This document shows, piece by piece, positions 48,505 through 62,479 of a stretch of DNA of 64,000 bases. The DNA is taken from positions 10,403,649-10,467,648 of the forward strand of contig JAQFVV010000030.1 of assembly GCA_028023455.1 (NCBI GenBank), in the 5' to 3' direction. Each line of letters starts with the position of its first letter. The first letter of the stretch is position 1. The notes under the pieces were generated by a model. The model was given only the letters and a program-made list of their open reading frames with translations, was not told where the DNA came from and did not search any database. Source of the DNA: Epiperipatus broadwayi. Taxonomy: Eukaryota; Onychophora; Udeonychophora; Euonychophora; Peripatidae. The position numbers were made by a program, and so were the translations under genes.

Positions 48505-48692
48505 ATTTTAACATAGACTTTCAACCTTCCTTCAGCTATCCACTCTATCTCATATAATTGATACCCATGACTACAATTAAAGATTGCTTATCTCTTTCAC
48601 GTGTGTGTGTGATCATGGGTAGTGATCATATGAGATAGACTGAATAAATGAAGGAAGCTTGGAAGTCTGTGTTCAAATCCCATATATATATA
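48505..48692. mobile_element. Snap-back hammerhead-element derivative without ribozyme
   Basis: A minus-oriented tail (TTTAACATAGACTTTCAACC) and a plus-oriented tail (GGAAGTCTGTGTTCAAATCCC) flank mirrored internal segments (CTATCTCATATAATTGATACC and its counterpart) around a centre near 48595. The layout equals that of 25815-26119 but the ribozyme cores are deleted. A TA run follows at 48683-48702. Confidence 0.7.
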
Positions 48693-48702
48693 TATATATA
48701 TG

Positions 48703-49304
48703 AAGAATATAGTTTCTGACTTTAAATTAAAAAAATAGTTATTATGAACATTGTGTGGTTTAGTAAGGGTAGGGTTTTAACTTCTTATAAATTTCTGAAC
48801 AATCAATATACTATTCGATGGTCTTTTTTTACTAGAGAAAAAGTAAAAATAAAACATTATAAATTTTTATCAAAATATTTCTTAATTTATATAAAACTTA
48901 ATTACCTGATAGAAAACAGATTTTTTAATTTAAAAAATCTGTTAAAGAACATTGGAGTTAAACAAAAACACTTGTTTATCAATTCCACTAGCATTTCATT
49001 AATATTATTATAGAGTATTGATTTTGATATTACAAGGTTATAAAATGCAATACATTTTATCATTTGTAACTACTGCTAATTAACTGGGCAATGAAGATTT
49101 CTCAAAATTTAATTATTTTTCCATCCGTAGTTTTTTTTATTTATACAACAAACTTTCTTATATTTTTCATCCATCCATAATTTCTTTGTAAATCATTTAT
49201 AATTTGAGGCAAAAATATGCATATTAATTCAAAAAAATTATTTTAACATTAGAATATTATAATCAAATTTTAAATTGTTCAGACTGCACCATATTTTACA
49301 AGTA
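48703..49304. other. AT-rich DNA, no gene seen
   Basis: The frame 48744-49013 is AT-driven (Ile/Lys/Phe-rich) without domain signs. Nothing else. Confidence 0.45.
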
Positions 49305-49649
49305 TGAAAAATGGTACTTTAGTATTAGTCCTGCAATGTGAGGGAGATAGGATGCCTTTTCACATTTGTAATAAATATGTAATCTTGCAATCACATCAAA
49401 TTTACATAAAATAAACCCTGCAATGTTATCTGATCTCATGTGAAAATGTTTTTTTTTATCAACATGGTCTTTTTCTTTGTAATATTTCAACATTTTCCAT
49501 TATTGCATTTTTATTTCAATTGTGTTTTTATTTGTGAAGAGTAAAAAATGATGAGAATCTTTTTTCTAGAAGAAAGAATCAAGTCAAGCAAATTCTCCCC
49601 TTTTTTGTAATATTTTGACATTTTCAGTTATTGTGTTTTTATTTCAATT

Positions 49650-50006
49650 GTGTTTTTATTTGTGAAGAGTAAAAATGATTATAGCCTTTTTTCCATAAGA
49701 AAGAATCAAGCCAGACAAATTCTTTCTGAGCAGTGGATGTTTGGTGATTTATGTAGGGAGACCAACAAATGTTTTATCATCAAAATTCAAGACAACACAG
49801 TGGTGACCCTGATGGAAGCCATCAAATATAATGTCAAAGAGGCTTCCATTATATATTCAGACTGCTGGAAGGTGTACAAAATTGATGAATTGACAAATGC
49901 TGATTGTGAGAATTTTTGCATGATCCATACATATAACTTCATGAATCCAGAAACTTGGGTTCACACACAAAACAGTGAAAGACTATGGGGTTCCATGAAA
50001 GGGTGA
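49650..50006 (+). pseudogene. Truncated IS1595/ISXO2-like (Merlin) transposase
   Basis: 118 codons, less than half of a typical 300-residue enzyme. Residues about 28-45 match the strand motif with WMFG; residues about 71-77 hold the SDCW Asp; residues about 91-117 hold the HTQNSERLW motif that carries the catalytic Glu and precedes a Lys. It ends in TGA after SMKG. The N-terminal zinc-binding and first-Asp region appears deleted or scrambled by the tandem duplication just upstream. Confidence 0.82.
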
Positions 50007-50646
50007 AATAAGCAGCAGTGCAGGACATCAAGGTAATACCTCATTTCATACCTTGTGGAATTTAGTTTTATTTTTGGTTTTTATATTATCTTATTTTTAA
50101 AAAAATTATATTTATTAGCATTTCTGTGGAAAATCCCAGCAAACTATGCAATCACATGGTACATTTTCGGAGGGAAAATTTTTTAATAAAGATCTCCATT
50201 TTGTGTGGTAAATGTAAATGTCAAATTGCTTGTTTTAATATGACAATTCCTGTTATACATTAGATGGGAAGTATTGTATGTATATATTTTATGTATTTTT
50301 GTAAATAACATTTAAAAAAACATAACAATTTAGTGTTTGTTTTGTTCTTATTTAAAGTAACATTTACATTTTTTGGAGGCTGAGAAAATGTACTTTTTAA
50401 GATAGCAAATCAATTTGTTTTTTATGCAAAATGTTGTTTTTAATTTTGATTTATATATTGTTATAAATTTTAAAGTTTTTAGTGTGAAAGTCATACATTA
50501 TACTTTTAGTGTGAAAGTTGTATGTAATTGTGTATGGCAAACCAATATTTTTTTTAAATGGTCTTATTTAATATCCATTTCTTGCTCAAAATCATACATA
50601 TCTTTCTTATTTGTTTATACTTTTATAATTGAAACATAGGGTATCT

Positions 50647-50872
50647 ATTAGACCTGCTGCATCTTTTCATATTCACATCAACCTACCAATAACTTTGTAA
50701 ATCTTGAAAAAATATCATGTACAAGGTCCATGTGTATGTTATTTTTTTGCAAATGTTGTGAAAAAATATCATGTACAACACCCATACAAACACTAGTTTG
50801 ATCAGAACACAAGATTACCATGTTATTAGCAGATTCATACAAATGTGAAAAGTTTGCAGCAGGTCTAATACA
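50647..50872. repeat. Inner inverted repeat within the Merlin right end, possible nested MITE
   Basis: TATTAGACCTGCTGCA at about 50648-50663 is mirrored exactly at about 50857-50872. The motif resembles the outer TIR (TATTAGTCCTGCAA), so a related small element may be inserted within the transposon, or the end was duplicated. Both copies of AAAAAATATCATGTACAA inside (about 50708 and 50761) form a direct repeat. Confidence 0.65.
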
Positions 50873-51044
50873 TTCTTCATGTTGCAGGACTAATACTAAA
50901 GTACTGAAAAAATGTTATTCTTCCCATTTTTTATTAACACTAAAAGTACTTGAATAAATAAAAAAATAGAACAAATAAGAATATTTGTAATCATAACCAG
51001 AGTAACACAAAAAGAAAATAATAATAATAAAGAAATAACTTTAC

Positions 51045-51135
51045 GAGAAGTTTGTCTGGCTGAATTTGGATCATGGTTATAAGTGCACTGATTAGCCCAA
51101 TACTGTGCTTTGGCAGCTGCTTCTGTATTCCATTT
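51045..51135 (-). CDS. CRISP gene, first visible coding exon (N-terminal part of CAP)
   Basis: Acceptor TTGTAG lies just beyond 51135 and donor GTAAAG begins at 51044. The 91-nt exon opens on a whole codon and encodes KWNTEAAAKAQYWANQC, then TYNHDPNSARQTS, with one base left over. This is the CAP helix ending in the first CAP cysteine and the cavity His (NHD). No start codon or signal peptide is here: the sequence expected before it (the HN...R and NM..M region) must be on one or more further exons upstream. I looked on the minus strand from 51136 to 64000 without finding a convincing candidate. Confidence 0.92.
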
Positions 51136-51140
51136 CTACA

Positions 51141-51821
51141 ATAGACAAATATAGAATAATCAATGCTTAATTTGAATATGTAAATTAGTTAATTTGATAA
51201 AAAAAGAAAATTCTATATAAAAATCAAGCAAAAAAGTTAAGAATTATACTTTCAAATTCCTTATCATTATATTGCTCTGAAGATAAACTGGATATTAAAT
51301 TAAATTACAATTATCTTTGTTACAAATTGATAAGAATAATTTTAATATGCATAAGTGGTAAAAAAGGATGGACTGAATTTCTGCAATGATTAATTGTTGC
51401 AGTGTGGTTTATAAGAGGGTAAAATTGAAAATATGTTCCCAATGTTTATTCATATTCTTGTCATTCAAAATTATATGATGTTTTTCATTGTAAACAAATA
51501 CAAACAGATTGCTGATCAACATAACTTTTCTTTCTAAGTTTAAGAACAATATAGTATTGTGGGATTTTTTTCCCTCTCATGTGTCCTACTGAGAGATTAA
51601 TGGAGTACTTTAAGGCAAAGTGTTGTATGTTCATGTGTATGAATTTTCATTCTTTTTTTGTATTAATACTTATGAAAATAGATTTTAATCCTTATATCAC
51701 AAAGATTGTCAAGTCATTACTCAATACAAAATTGGATGTCTAAAAGCAAAGGCATTGAGATTGTTTAGTAAATCAAAATAGATAAAGGATTGTTTGAATT
51801 GGACACAAGCTGAGTGATAAA
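51141..51821. other. Mixed AT-rich intron sequence
   Basis: No feature recognised between the exon and the foldback element. Confidence 0.45.
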
Positions 51822-52206
51822 TTATAAACAATGAGGATTGCCAATTCCTCGACAAGCTTTGTGACAAATGCTTAGCCAGAGAAAGCATTTCAAATATCTC
51901 TGTCAGGAACCCTCCCCCCAACCCCCTAACCATGGTTTCATGCTTTGGCACTCCTCAGAGAGGTGTCAGGGCAGGTTCAGACACTATATATAAAAATACC
52001 AATACAAAGCCAGCATTTAACTAAAAGTTATCTATTGAGTGGAAAATCTGAAATTTTCAGACATCTACATGTCTTCAAACCCAGCTATCCAACTCAAATA
52101 GCTACATGGGCTGATAGATCCTGACAGAGTTATTTTAAATGCTTTCTCTGGCTAAGCATTTATCACAAAGCTTGTTGAGGAATTGGCAATCCTCATTGTT
52201 TATAAC
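51822..52206. mobile_element. 385-bp foldback MITE with roughly 85-bp inverted ends
   Basis: ATAAACAATGAGGATTGCCA at the left end mirrors TGGCAATCCTCATTGTTTAT at the right, and the pairing continues through GACAAGCTTTGTGA and TCACAAAGCTTGTTG, then AGCCAGAGAAAGCATTT and its mirror. The interior shares TTTCAGACATCTACATGTC and GTCTTCAAACCCAGC-like blocks with 34841-35230 and, more distantly, with the 400-bp repeat. No coding capacity. Confidence 0.85.
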
Positions 52207-52605
52207 TTACAAGCTTTAGAGAATAGGGTCATGTGATCTATGACTCTTATTTTGACTATTTAAAGTTGAGTGAGATTTATTATAAATAAAAATAAAAGAA
52301 CTTTATTATACAGATTAAAAAATATAACAAACAGAAAAGAAAATACAAATAAATGCTCTAACAAATTTTAATTCTATATTTGTTTTCATTACTATAGGAA
52401 ACTTTTATATGAAAGCATAGAATATGTTTGGTTATTATAGATAAATGTAAATTGTACATTATGATTTTTTAAAGATATGTTTGAGAAAAAATGAAAATAT
52501 CTAAAAAAGGCAAAAGAGTTAAATTGTATCTTTATTAACTAGATAACAGCTATCTTATGAGTGCATTGAATCAACAAAAGAAATTAATCACCGATTAATG
52601 GGATG
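52207..52605. other. AT-rich DNA, no gene seen
   Basis: Nothing supported. Confidence 0.45.
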
Positions 52606-52621
52606 TAAGATATAATTTTTT

Positions 52622-52733
52622 TTCCATATGTCATAGCATCAACCGGGAAGTGAACCTGCAACAACTGTCTGCAACCAACTGCTTGCTTGCTTGCAAGGCG
52701 GCTGCGCTGACCTCTCAGCTAACAATTCTTAAC
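52622..52733 (-). mobile_element. Short tRNA-Val-like SINE, copy C (expanded anticodon arm)
   Basis: Minus strand carries GCTGAGAGGTCAGCGCAG, then CAAGCAAGCAAGCAGTTG where a short CAAG repeat has expanded the arm, then a B-box-like GGTTCACTTCCCGG and ATGACATATGG. Imperfect 16-nt duplication TAAGATATAATTTTTT (52606-52621) and TAAGATATCATTTTTT (52734-52749). Confidence 0.8.
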
Positions 52734-52749
52734 TAAGATATCATTTTTT

Positions 52750-53496
52750 AAAATAGTGATTTTCTCCAAAATAGATTTGTCATCATACATAATATATTTT
52801 CCTTGCAAAACTAATAAGCATTGACTATAAATGGCAAAGATCTTTGACTTATGATTAATTCAAGAAACTGGCTTTTATTATAGCAAAAATTAGATTTATA
52901 TTAAATAAAAAAAAATTAAGTTAGTACAATCAATTATATTAGAGCAATAAAAACTATTTAAAAAGGCAGTATTATCAAGAGCTATCCCTAATCTTCAGAA
53001 TACGATATCACTTTAAGTTACGACTTTCAAATAATTTTAAAGTATGATTTCGACTTGAATGATATTCAACAACAAAAATCAAAGATAGACTATTAAATGA
53101 GATACACAATGGATATAAGAAAGAAAAAATGATAAAAATATTCAAAACTGAATATCTAAAATTTCTGTAAAGTAATAAAAGAAAAACAAAATGAAACAAA
53201 AATATAATTGTGAAATATCAAGGAAATACTGTAAAAGAGGAAAAAATCCCAAGGAGCTTGATATTGAAAGACAAGTTGATTTTAATAATGATGGTGGAAA
53301 ATGATACTATTGCTAAAGAGAAACATCTTTTATAGTGTGTAAAAGATGTTGTAAAAACTGTAAAGGAATGTAAAATAAAAACGTAAAGAAACTAATATAT
53401 TTAAACAATGTTTTCTGAAATGCTCCGTTTTAAACTGCAAAGTTGAAACACGAATTTAAATCAATGAAACATTAAAAAAGAATAAGAAATGATTAT
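52750..53496. other. AT-rich DNA, no gene seen
   Basis: The minus-strand frame 53008-53199 has no motif. A faint resemblance of 53000-53350 to the LINE endonuclease-RT linker was noted but is too weak to call. Confidence 0.4.
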
Positions 53497-53672
53497 ATCA
53501 AACCACTAAACATCACATGATCACCATTTCTTATGCTTGCTCATAACTGCTATTAAAACAGGCCAAAGTAGGCACTAGATTGGGATTTTGCACAAGCCTT
53601 CTGGCATCCATTGATTACTCTGGCTTGCACTGAGTGGCACTACTGTATGGAGAGTTTTGCCTGTTTAAATGA
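53497..53672. mobile_element. Short copy of the 457-bp repeat family, MITE-like
   Basis: AAACCACTAAACATCACATGA leads into TTGCTCATAACTG and AAACAGGC; from 53577 the sequence continues as the reverse complement of the other end of the family (GCACAAGCCTTCTGGCATCC, GAGAGTTTTGCCTGTTTAAA). AACAGGC and GCCTGTT therefore form an inverted pair. Confidence 0.7.
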
Positions 53673-54480
53673 TATCATTATATAGTATATATTTTAAAAT
53701 AAGTAAAACAATAAATAAATAAATTGTTGAAAAATTTACATATAATGTGAATAAGTAATAAGCATATTTAAGATAATGAAACACACATTTCAGAATATGG
53801 ATATTTAAGAGAAGTTAAAAAAGGAAATTAAAAATTAGAAACCAATCATCTTCTTTTTTTTTTTTTTTTATAAGATATTTACTAAAATCGTTATAAATTG
53901 TTTTCCGAATATATAGTTTCAATCAAATTTTGCACTTAAAAGTAGTTTTAGATTACTATATCACATCTAAATCTTAAAAGGATTAAAGAAAAGCCGAATA
54001 AAACTGAATTATCATTGGCATTGGATTTATAGAATATGAAATATATTTGATACTATTCAACATCTTTGGAATAATCAAAGCCTTGGATCATTAAGATATG
54101 GACAAAAAAATAAATAAAGATAAGTTGTAAAAATTAAAAAAACGACTAAATAGCTTTTCCAAATTATTGATTCAGATACATATATGAAAAATAAAATCAG
54201 TTATAAAATAAATTTTGTAATGATCACTTTTATTTGAAATAATTTATTATAAAAAGAAAATGCGTATTTATTTACAAAGAAAGATTTTTAATAATATTAG
54301 TTTTTCTTTATGGGAGATTTGAACAGTTAATATATAAACAATATGAAGATTGAATATTACGCAGTTAAGTATGCACGATGTATATTAGAATTAACAAAAA
54401 TAAATGAAAAGCAAAACATCATGTGTAAAAAAAAAAAACAGCTATCGCTAATATTGTTAAAAAGTAAAAATAAAAAAACC
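53673..54480. other. AT-rich DNA, no gene seen
   Basis: Weak LINE-like wording such as FMEYEIYLILFN near 54030-54060 was seen but is not sufficient to call. Otherwise AT-rich. Confidence 0.4.
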
Positions 54481-54497
54481 GAAAGGAAGTTGATCTG

Positions 54498-54596
54498 TCA
54501 AGCATTGGTGGTCGAGTGGTCAGCACAGCCGCCTTACAAGAAGTTGTCCCGGGTTTGCGGGTTCGCTTCCCGGCCGATGCTTTGACACATAAAAAA
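54498..54596 (+). mobile_element. Short tRNA-Val-like SINE, copy D (best preserved)
   Basis: GGTGGTCGAGTGGTCAGCAC (A box) is followed by CCGCCTTACAAGAAGTTG (anticodon loop CTTACAA), GGGTTCGCTTCCCGG (B box) and ATGCTTTGACACAT plus an A tail. Flanking duplication AAAGGAAGTTGATCTG (54482-54497) and AAAGGAAATTGATCTG (54597-54612), one mismatch. Pol III boxes look usable. Confidence 0.88.
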
Positions 54597-54612
54597 AAAG
54601 GAAATTGATCTG

Positions 54613-55370
54613 AATATTTTTGCTACTGAAAATAAAAATAGAAGGATTGCTGAAATTTTAAAGTGGTTTTCTAAAGATTATAAGATATCTTAATAAAGCT
54701 TCATGTGAAGTAAAAGAATAAAAATTTAAATGATACTTATAATATATGAATAGGAAAACTGAATTAAATTTGGAAAGACATTTCTTGTTCAATGAACTAA
54801 CAATAAAGTGGGAAACACAATTGATGGTTAAAAAAAGTAGATTAAATTTGTAAAAAGGTTTATTCTACAGTGGATTTATAATGATTGAAATTAAGATGAT
54901 ATATATTTAAAACGACTTTTGTAATATACCAAGTGAAACCTTTTATAATCTGGACAAAGTGCTTTGAGTTATTGTAAATCTTTCAAAATATTCTAATCGA
55001 ACATATATCAGATAATTGGTAAGTCAAATATTTTGAAAATACAAATAATATTATGACTGCTAAATCAAAAATATATAACACAATCCTTCACTCAAATAAA
55101 ACAGAAAAACAAGATTCCACAACAATTATATTTTATATTTAAATTGATATAAAATAGAATAGCTTTTAAATAAGTCTCTAACAGGTCTCCATAGATATCA
55201 GTGAAAAAGACATTATTCACAGGTTACAATTACTGAGTGGGATTTGAGAAATTTCAAATTAAGCCCATACTGAATTGTCAAGTTATACTCAAATCATGAA
55301 CATGGCATATACATCCTACCACTATACCTAAATAGTATATATATATTATAACGATCTAAATGAAAGTGAA
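54613..55370. other. AT-rich DNA, no gene seen
   Basis: Nothing supported. Confidence 0.45.
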
Positions 55371-56580
55371 AATCGAATCTTACCGCATCTGCACTACAAG
55401 GGCGCCATCTAGGCATTTGAACCTAGAAAAATTTATATAGTAGGCAGATACGTAAGTTAAGATCCCACTTTAATTAAATATTTAGATTGTCAGCCCATTG
55501 TCACTAGCTCAGTGGAGATGCAGAGATAATAATCTATATCTTTAATTTATATCTTAAATATAAAAAAAATAAAAGCCACTGCCAGTAATTAATACACAAA
55601 CAATATATATTTATGCACATATATAATCATTTTAAATTTGAGGAATAACATTTATTATTTAGATTTTAATATTAATTTTTAATTTAAATTATTATTTTAA
55701 GATTGTTGAGTATGAATGAATTTAATATTTTTATTAAAATCGTCGAGTATGAATAGACTACATAGATTTGCATTTGAAAAGAAAATATTCTATTCCTTAT
55801 TCAACCTTAGGCCAAAAGTTCGCAGTCAAACTGGCGTCAATCCATCTGATACATTGATGTATTCAATGTAGCATGAAAATACAACAACACTATATACTAT
55901 ACTGTCAGGAATGGACATCTGAACAGTATAGTTAGAGAAGACATTGACTCTTGTCCAATACAGGAATGTTACATCTGTATGGCAAGAAGAACAATAAAAT
56001 AAAAACTCCATAGGAAGGGACTGCAGTCCTTTTTGCCAACTTACAATCCCATCCATAGGCAAAAGGGTTTGTGCAGCATATACAGCGATTCTGCCTGTAG
56101 CAAATCTCATACTACATCTACTAATTACACCAATATATCCAATCCATTGACCTAATTTAACTATGAAATAAATAACCTAAGATTACCCTTCCCTAATTAA
56201 TTCATGTAACTTCACAAATCTATACAGCCATTCACGCCCAACTTAAATTTAACATTTTATTTAAATTTGCACAGATGAAATTTATAAAATTTGTTTTATA
56301 ATGTTGAGTATAGATCGGCTGCATAGATTCCACGGTTAAAAACATTTCAAAATAAGCATAACCGATCAAAATACAAAGTCATTCATAACGTCAATTGCAG
56401 AGGGAATACAAGAAACCCAATGGCATTTATCATAAGATGCTGCATTGACATCGATAACTTATATATTCTAATCGAATATGAAAACCACAACATAATTAAC
56501 TGCTAACGAAACCATGTAACGTCCATACCCAACTTAAATTTCATGCATTTAAATAATTTATACAAATAAATATTAATAGA
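55371..56580. repeat. Mixed-composition block with an old internal duplication
   Basis: TGTTGAGTATAGATCGGCTGCATAGATT near 56303 resembles GTCGAGTATGAATAGACTACATAGATT near 55742, and CGCCCAACTTAAATTT (56235) resembles ACCCAACTTAAATTTC (56528), implying two diverged units of about 300-550 bases. The minus-strand frame 55826-56110 (94 codons) shows no recognised domain. A possible small minus-strand exon lies at 55384-55422. Confidence 0.4.
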
Positions 56581-57407
56581 AAAAAAGTGAAAATGAAAAT
56601 GATTTTAACAAACTTAACTATATAAAATTTGAACATTAATTATTAATTTGGAAAGTCAGATTAAAGTTCATTTTTAAATTTAGATTAGCTGAATCTTTAA
56701 AAAAAAAAAATTGACGAAAGTTCTTAATTACTTTTTTTTGTTAATTTGTAAAGTTCATAGCTCATGTTAGAAGAGTCCAGGTTTCTGTTTTTAATTCCTG
56801 CAGTGTCTCCATTGGAAGATCAATCTGATGTTCTGGAGGTGACCTTAGCTGTTTTAATTTTGGAATTACAGTCATTTCATTTTTTTAAAAAAGAGAGTGT
56901 GATATGTGCATCCTATCACACATCTCAAACATAAAAAAGCTGGAAACTGTTAGGAAACTCTATATTTCTCTTTTTATAGTATCCACACAGATTCAACCAA
57001 CAAAATGTCACTAATACATCATTTTCATTCGGGTCCGGACTGAGGCTTGGTCAAGCTAATTCTTTTTATTCTCTTATCTATGTCTTTCCTCTGACTTTTT
57101 AATTATATAAGAGCCCAAGGGCTAGTTTGCTTTTCAATTACTTTATAAAACAATCATTTTCATTTACAAAAATATTTTATCTTTAAATCTTGTAGTTTTT
57201 TATAACAAAGTATGTTCAAATATTTTTATTTATTAAAAAAAAAATATTTTTAAAGTTTTGCATCTGTGCAAATATATATACGTTTACAACTCTTTAATTT
57301 TTTTTTAGCTTTTAGATTTTTAATAAATTTATTTTTATTTGCGAACTTAGTTTTTATTTTAAATTAATGTAACAGCATATTTATATATCGTTACAATATA
57401 TATATAT
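56581..57407. other. Mixed sequence, nothing recognised
   Basis: The part from 56740 to 57110 is less AT-rich but carries no open frame or recognised motif. Confidence 0.4.
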
Positions 57408-57960
57408 GATAAACAAAAATGCAAGTTAAAAAACTTGCTAACGCTTGTATTTATGTCCACAGATGGCGTTCTACCAAAAACACCGATCAAGCGTATGTTT
57501 TGTTTACATAAACGTCAGAGTAGCATTCACTATCTCTAACTATAATTCCACTTTCAGATCATGATTTCAAGCTATTTGCTATCATCAGTGAAAGACAGGA
57601 ATAAAGAAACTAGATCTAAATACAAACTCTGAGCGTTTATGAAACAATTTCTATTCAGCTTGCAAGCGTGAATTTTTTAGACACGTAATGTCTTCAAACT
57701 CAGCATAGCAAACCAGATAGCTATATGGGTCTGATCTCAGTTCAGCATCACCACATAGTAGAAGCCTCTGCAATCTATATCATTGCAAGAAAGACCTCAA
57801 AAGTACATTTATGATAAACAAAAATGCAAGTTAAAAAACTTGCTAACGCTTGTATTTATGTTCACAGATGGCGTTCTACCAAAAACACCGATCAAGCATA
57901 TGTTTTGTTTACATAAATGTCAGAGTAGCATTCACTATCTCTAACTATAATCTTAATTCT
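57408..57960. repeat. Tandem copy of the 400-bp repeat family, reverse orientation
   Basis: GATAAACAAAAATGCAAG occurs at 57408 and 57812, a 404-bp period, and both are followed by CTTGCTAACGCTTGTATTTATG and ACAGATGGCGTTCTACC. The second unit breaks off near 57960 with a small duplication of CTATCTCTAACTATAATC. It is the reverse complement of the 9896-10700 array. Confidence 0.85.
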
Positions 57961-58267
57961 ATCTCTAACTATAATCTTAATTCTAGATCAAGTTTCACTG
58001 TTAGAACACAACCAACATTTCATCCTGCTTTTTTTTTGTCATATGTATATAAACTATATGTATATTTCTGAGAAGCATCTATAAAAGTTACAAATATAAA
58101 TTTTAAATAAAAATTCTTTAATTATTTTGATATTAATGTCACTAGATGTGATTCAGATACATACATATATAAACGGAGCTTTTATATATATAAAAGCACA
58201 AACAAATCTGTAAATAATTTTTGATTTTTTTTTGATTATATCTTATTTATTTTCTAATTATTTTTTG
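57961..58267. other. AT-rich spacer
   Basis: No feature recognised; short TA runs. Confidence 0.45.
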
Positions 58268-58835
58268 TTATAAAACTACATAAAAATTCAAGATGGAAGA
58301 TGCAATCGCAGACTGTCCAAGAATAATTAAAGGGGTGAAAACATTATTTTTTTCATGATTAAAAAGCAATTTTTAAATTAAAGTAAAATTTAAAACAAAG
58401 CTAATTGAATTTAAGTTAGCTGTTAACATTTTTATCAAATCTATTTCCAATCTGGAAATTGATTTGAATTTATTTTTGGACAGTTATCTTGAGATTGCAT
58501 CTCCAATAACAAAAGAGAGATTATTTCTGTAAATTAAGGATTTAATTAAGAGTTAAGAAGTTTAATTAAAAACATTCTTTGAATAACTCAAATTTTGTAT
58601 AAATAGGGCCAAAAATCTATTGTGACAGAGTTCGGTCAATAGTCGCTAGTTGATTCCACGTCTGTTTAATTTTTGAGGGGCCTCAGCCGCCTTCCCTTCC
58701 ATCTTCAGCTCCACTCTTCACCATGCACAGATGTTGCTCCTACTGCTCAAGAGTGCCCATGCCATCAAGGAATGCCACTTTCCACAGAAGATTTGTCAGT
58801 ATTTCATAAAATCCTGAGGTAACCAGCCCAAAGTC
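58268..58835 (+). promoter_or_regulatory. Promoter-like module A (TATA box, leader, splice-donor-like end), possible LTR part
   Basis: TATAAATAGGGCCAAAAAT at 58600-58618 matches the start of module B at 62531-62549. Upstream, GGAAGATGCAATC...GACTGTCC (58294-58319) is mirrored by GGACAGTTATCTTGAGATTGCATC (58479-58502). The leader is GC-richer for about 200 bases and ends GAGGTAACCAGCCC (about 58816). No coding gene is attached. Confidence 0.4.
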
Positions 58836-59580
58836 ATTATAATTGCATTACCTAAATTCTAACTTGTAAACTCTTTAAAACTAATGTTTTCTATATATTT
58901 TGAATCTCTTTTAACTTGTTCATCGGTGACTATGTTAAACTAATAATTATTTCATTAGCATCGACTCTCTATAACATAAACTAATCTTATTATAAAATAT
59001 TTCATCCAACTCACATTATTTTTTCATAATTTAGTGTGGTTATGATTTAATTTTAATGATATTTTTATATTTTCGCTTAATTTTGTTTGTAAATGCCAAT
59101 CAAACCTGGTCTGGGGGTGTTAATGAGTTATTATTATTTATATCTAAATAGTTCGTAAGATTGAGTTTGTATTTTAAATTAATACATGCTTTTAAATAAA
59201 TATTTTATCACAAGTTTATACAAAATATATAAATACTTTTCAATCTGGGGTGGATATTGGTGTCTGTTAATTTATTGATTTCTTTATTGATCATCATCAC
59301 CAAAAGGCTAGCGACCTTATTCTATTTTGTTATTTGCACTTTTAAATGAGTGAATTTTAGTTTTTTTTAATATGTTAAACAAAATAGGATTGATTCAAGA
59401 AGGGGGAGCAATGCACACTTCATTAATTATAGTTTTAACTTCTGATTAATGATTCTATTTTTACATGGGTCATTATTTTAACATGTCATTATGTATTTGT
59501 TAAACTATTTAAGGCTTTATATTTGGTCTTTAAATCCAATGATTTTATATTATTATAATAGCATTGCTGGCATATGTCAA
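58836..59580. other. AT-rich sequence downstream of module A
   Basis: No feature recognised; would be the remainder of an LTR if module A is one. Confidence 0.35.

Positions 59581-62479
<2,899 letters not shown>

Larger units (their letters stand above)
49314..50904 (+). mobile_element. Merlin-type DNA transposon with TIRs, TSD and IS1595/IS1016-like transposase remnant
   Basis: A 23-nt perfect terminal inverted repeat starting GTACTTTAGTATTAG lies at 49314-49336 and 50882-50904. Weaker complementarity continues inwards (CTTTTCACATTTGTA and its mirror). Direct repeats TGAAAAATG (49305-49313) and TGAAAAAATG (50905-50914) flank it, fitting the 8-9-bp duplications of Merlin elements. Inside, 49650-50006 encodes the transposase core: SEQWMFGDLCRETNKCF, IYSDCWKVY with the middle Asp, and NFMNPETWVHTQNSERLWGS with the terminal Glu. 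The first catalytic Asp and the N-terminal part are not recognisable. A roughly 115-bp direct duplication (about 49487-49720) precedes the ORF. Total length 1591 bp; non-autonomous now. Confidence 0.88.

Noticed and set aside
48744-49013. 89-codon plus-strand frame
   Set aside because: Composition is that of random AT-rich DNA (Lys, Asn, Ile, Phe, Leu); no similarity to any recognised family.
53008-53350. Possible fourth RTE fragment
   Set aside because: Only vague wording similarity to the endonuclease-RT linker; no ordered motifs.
55826-56110. 94-codon minus-strand frame
   Set aside because: No domain, no splice context, lies in an internally duplicated block; left as unassigned.
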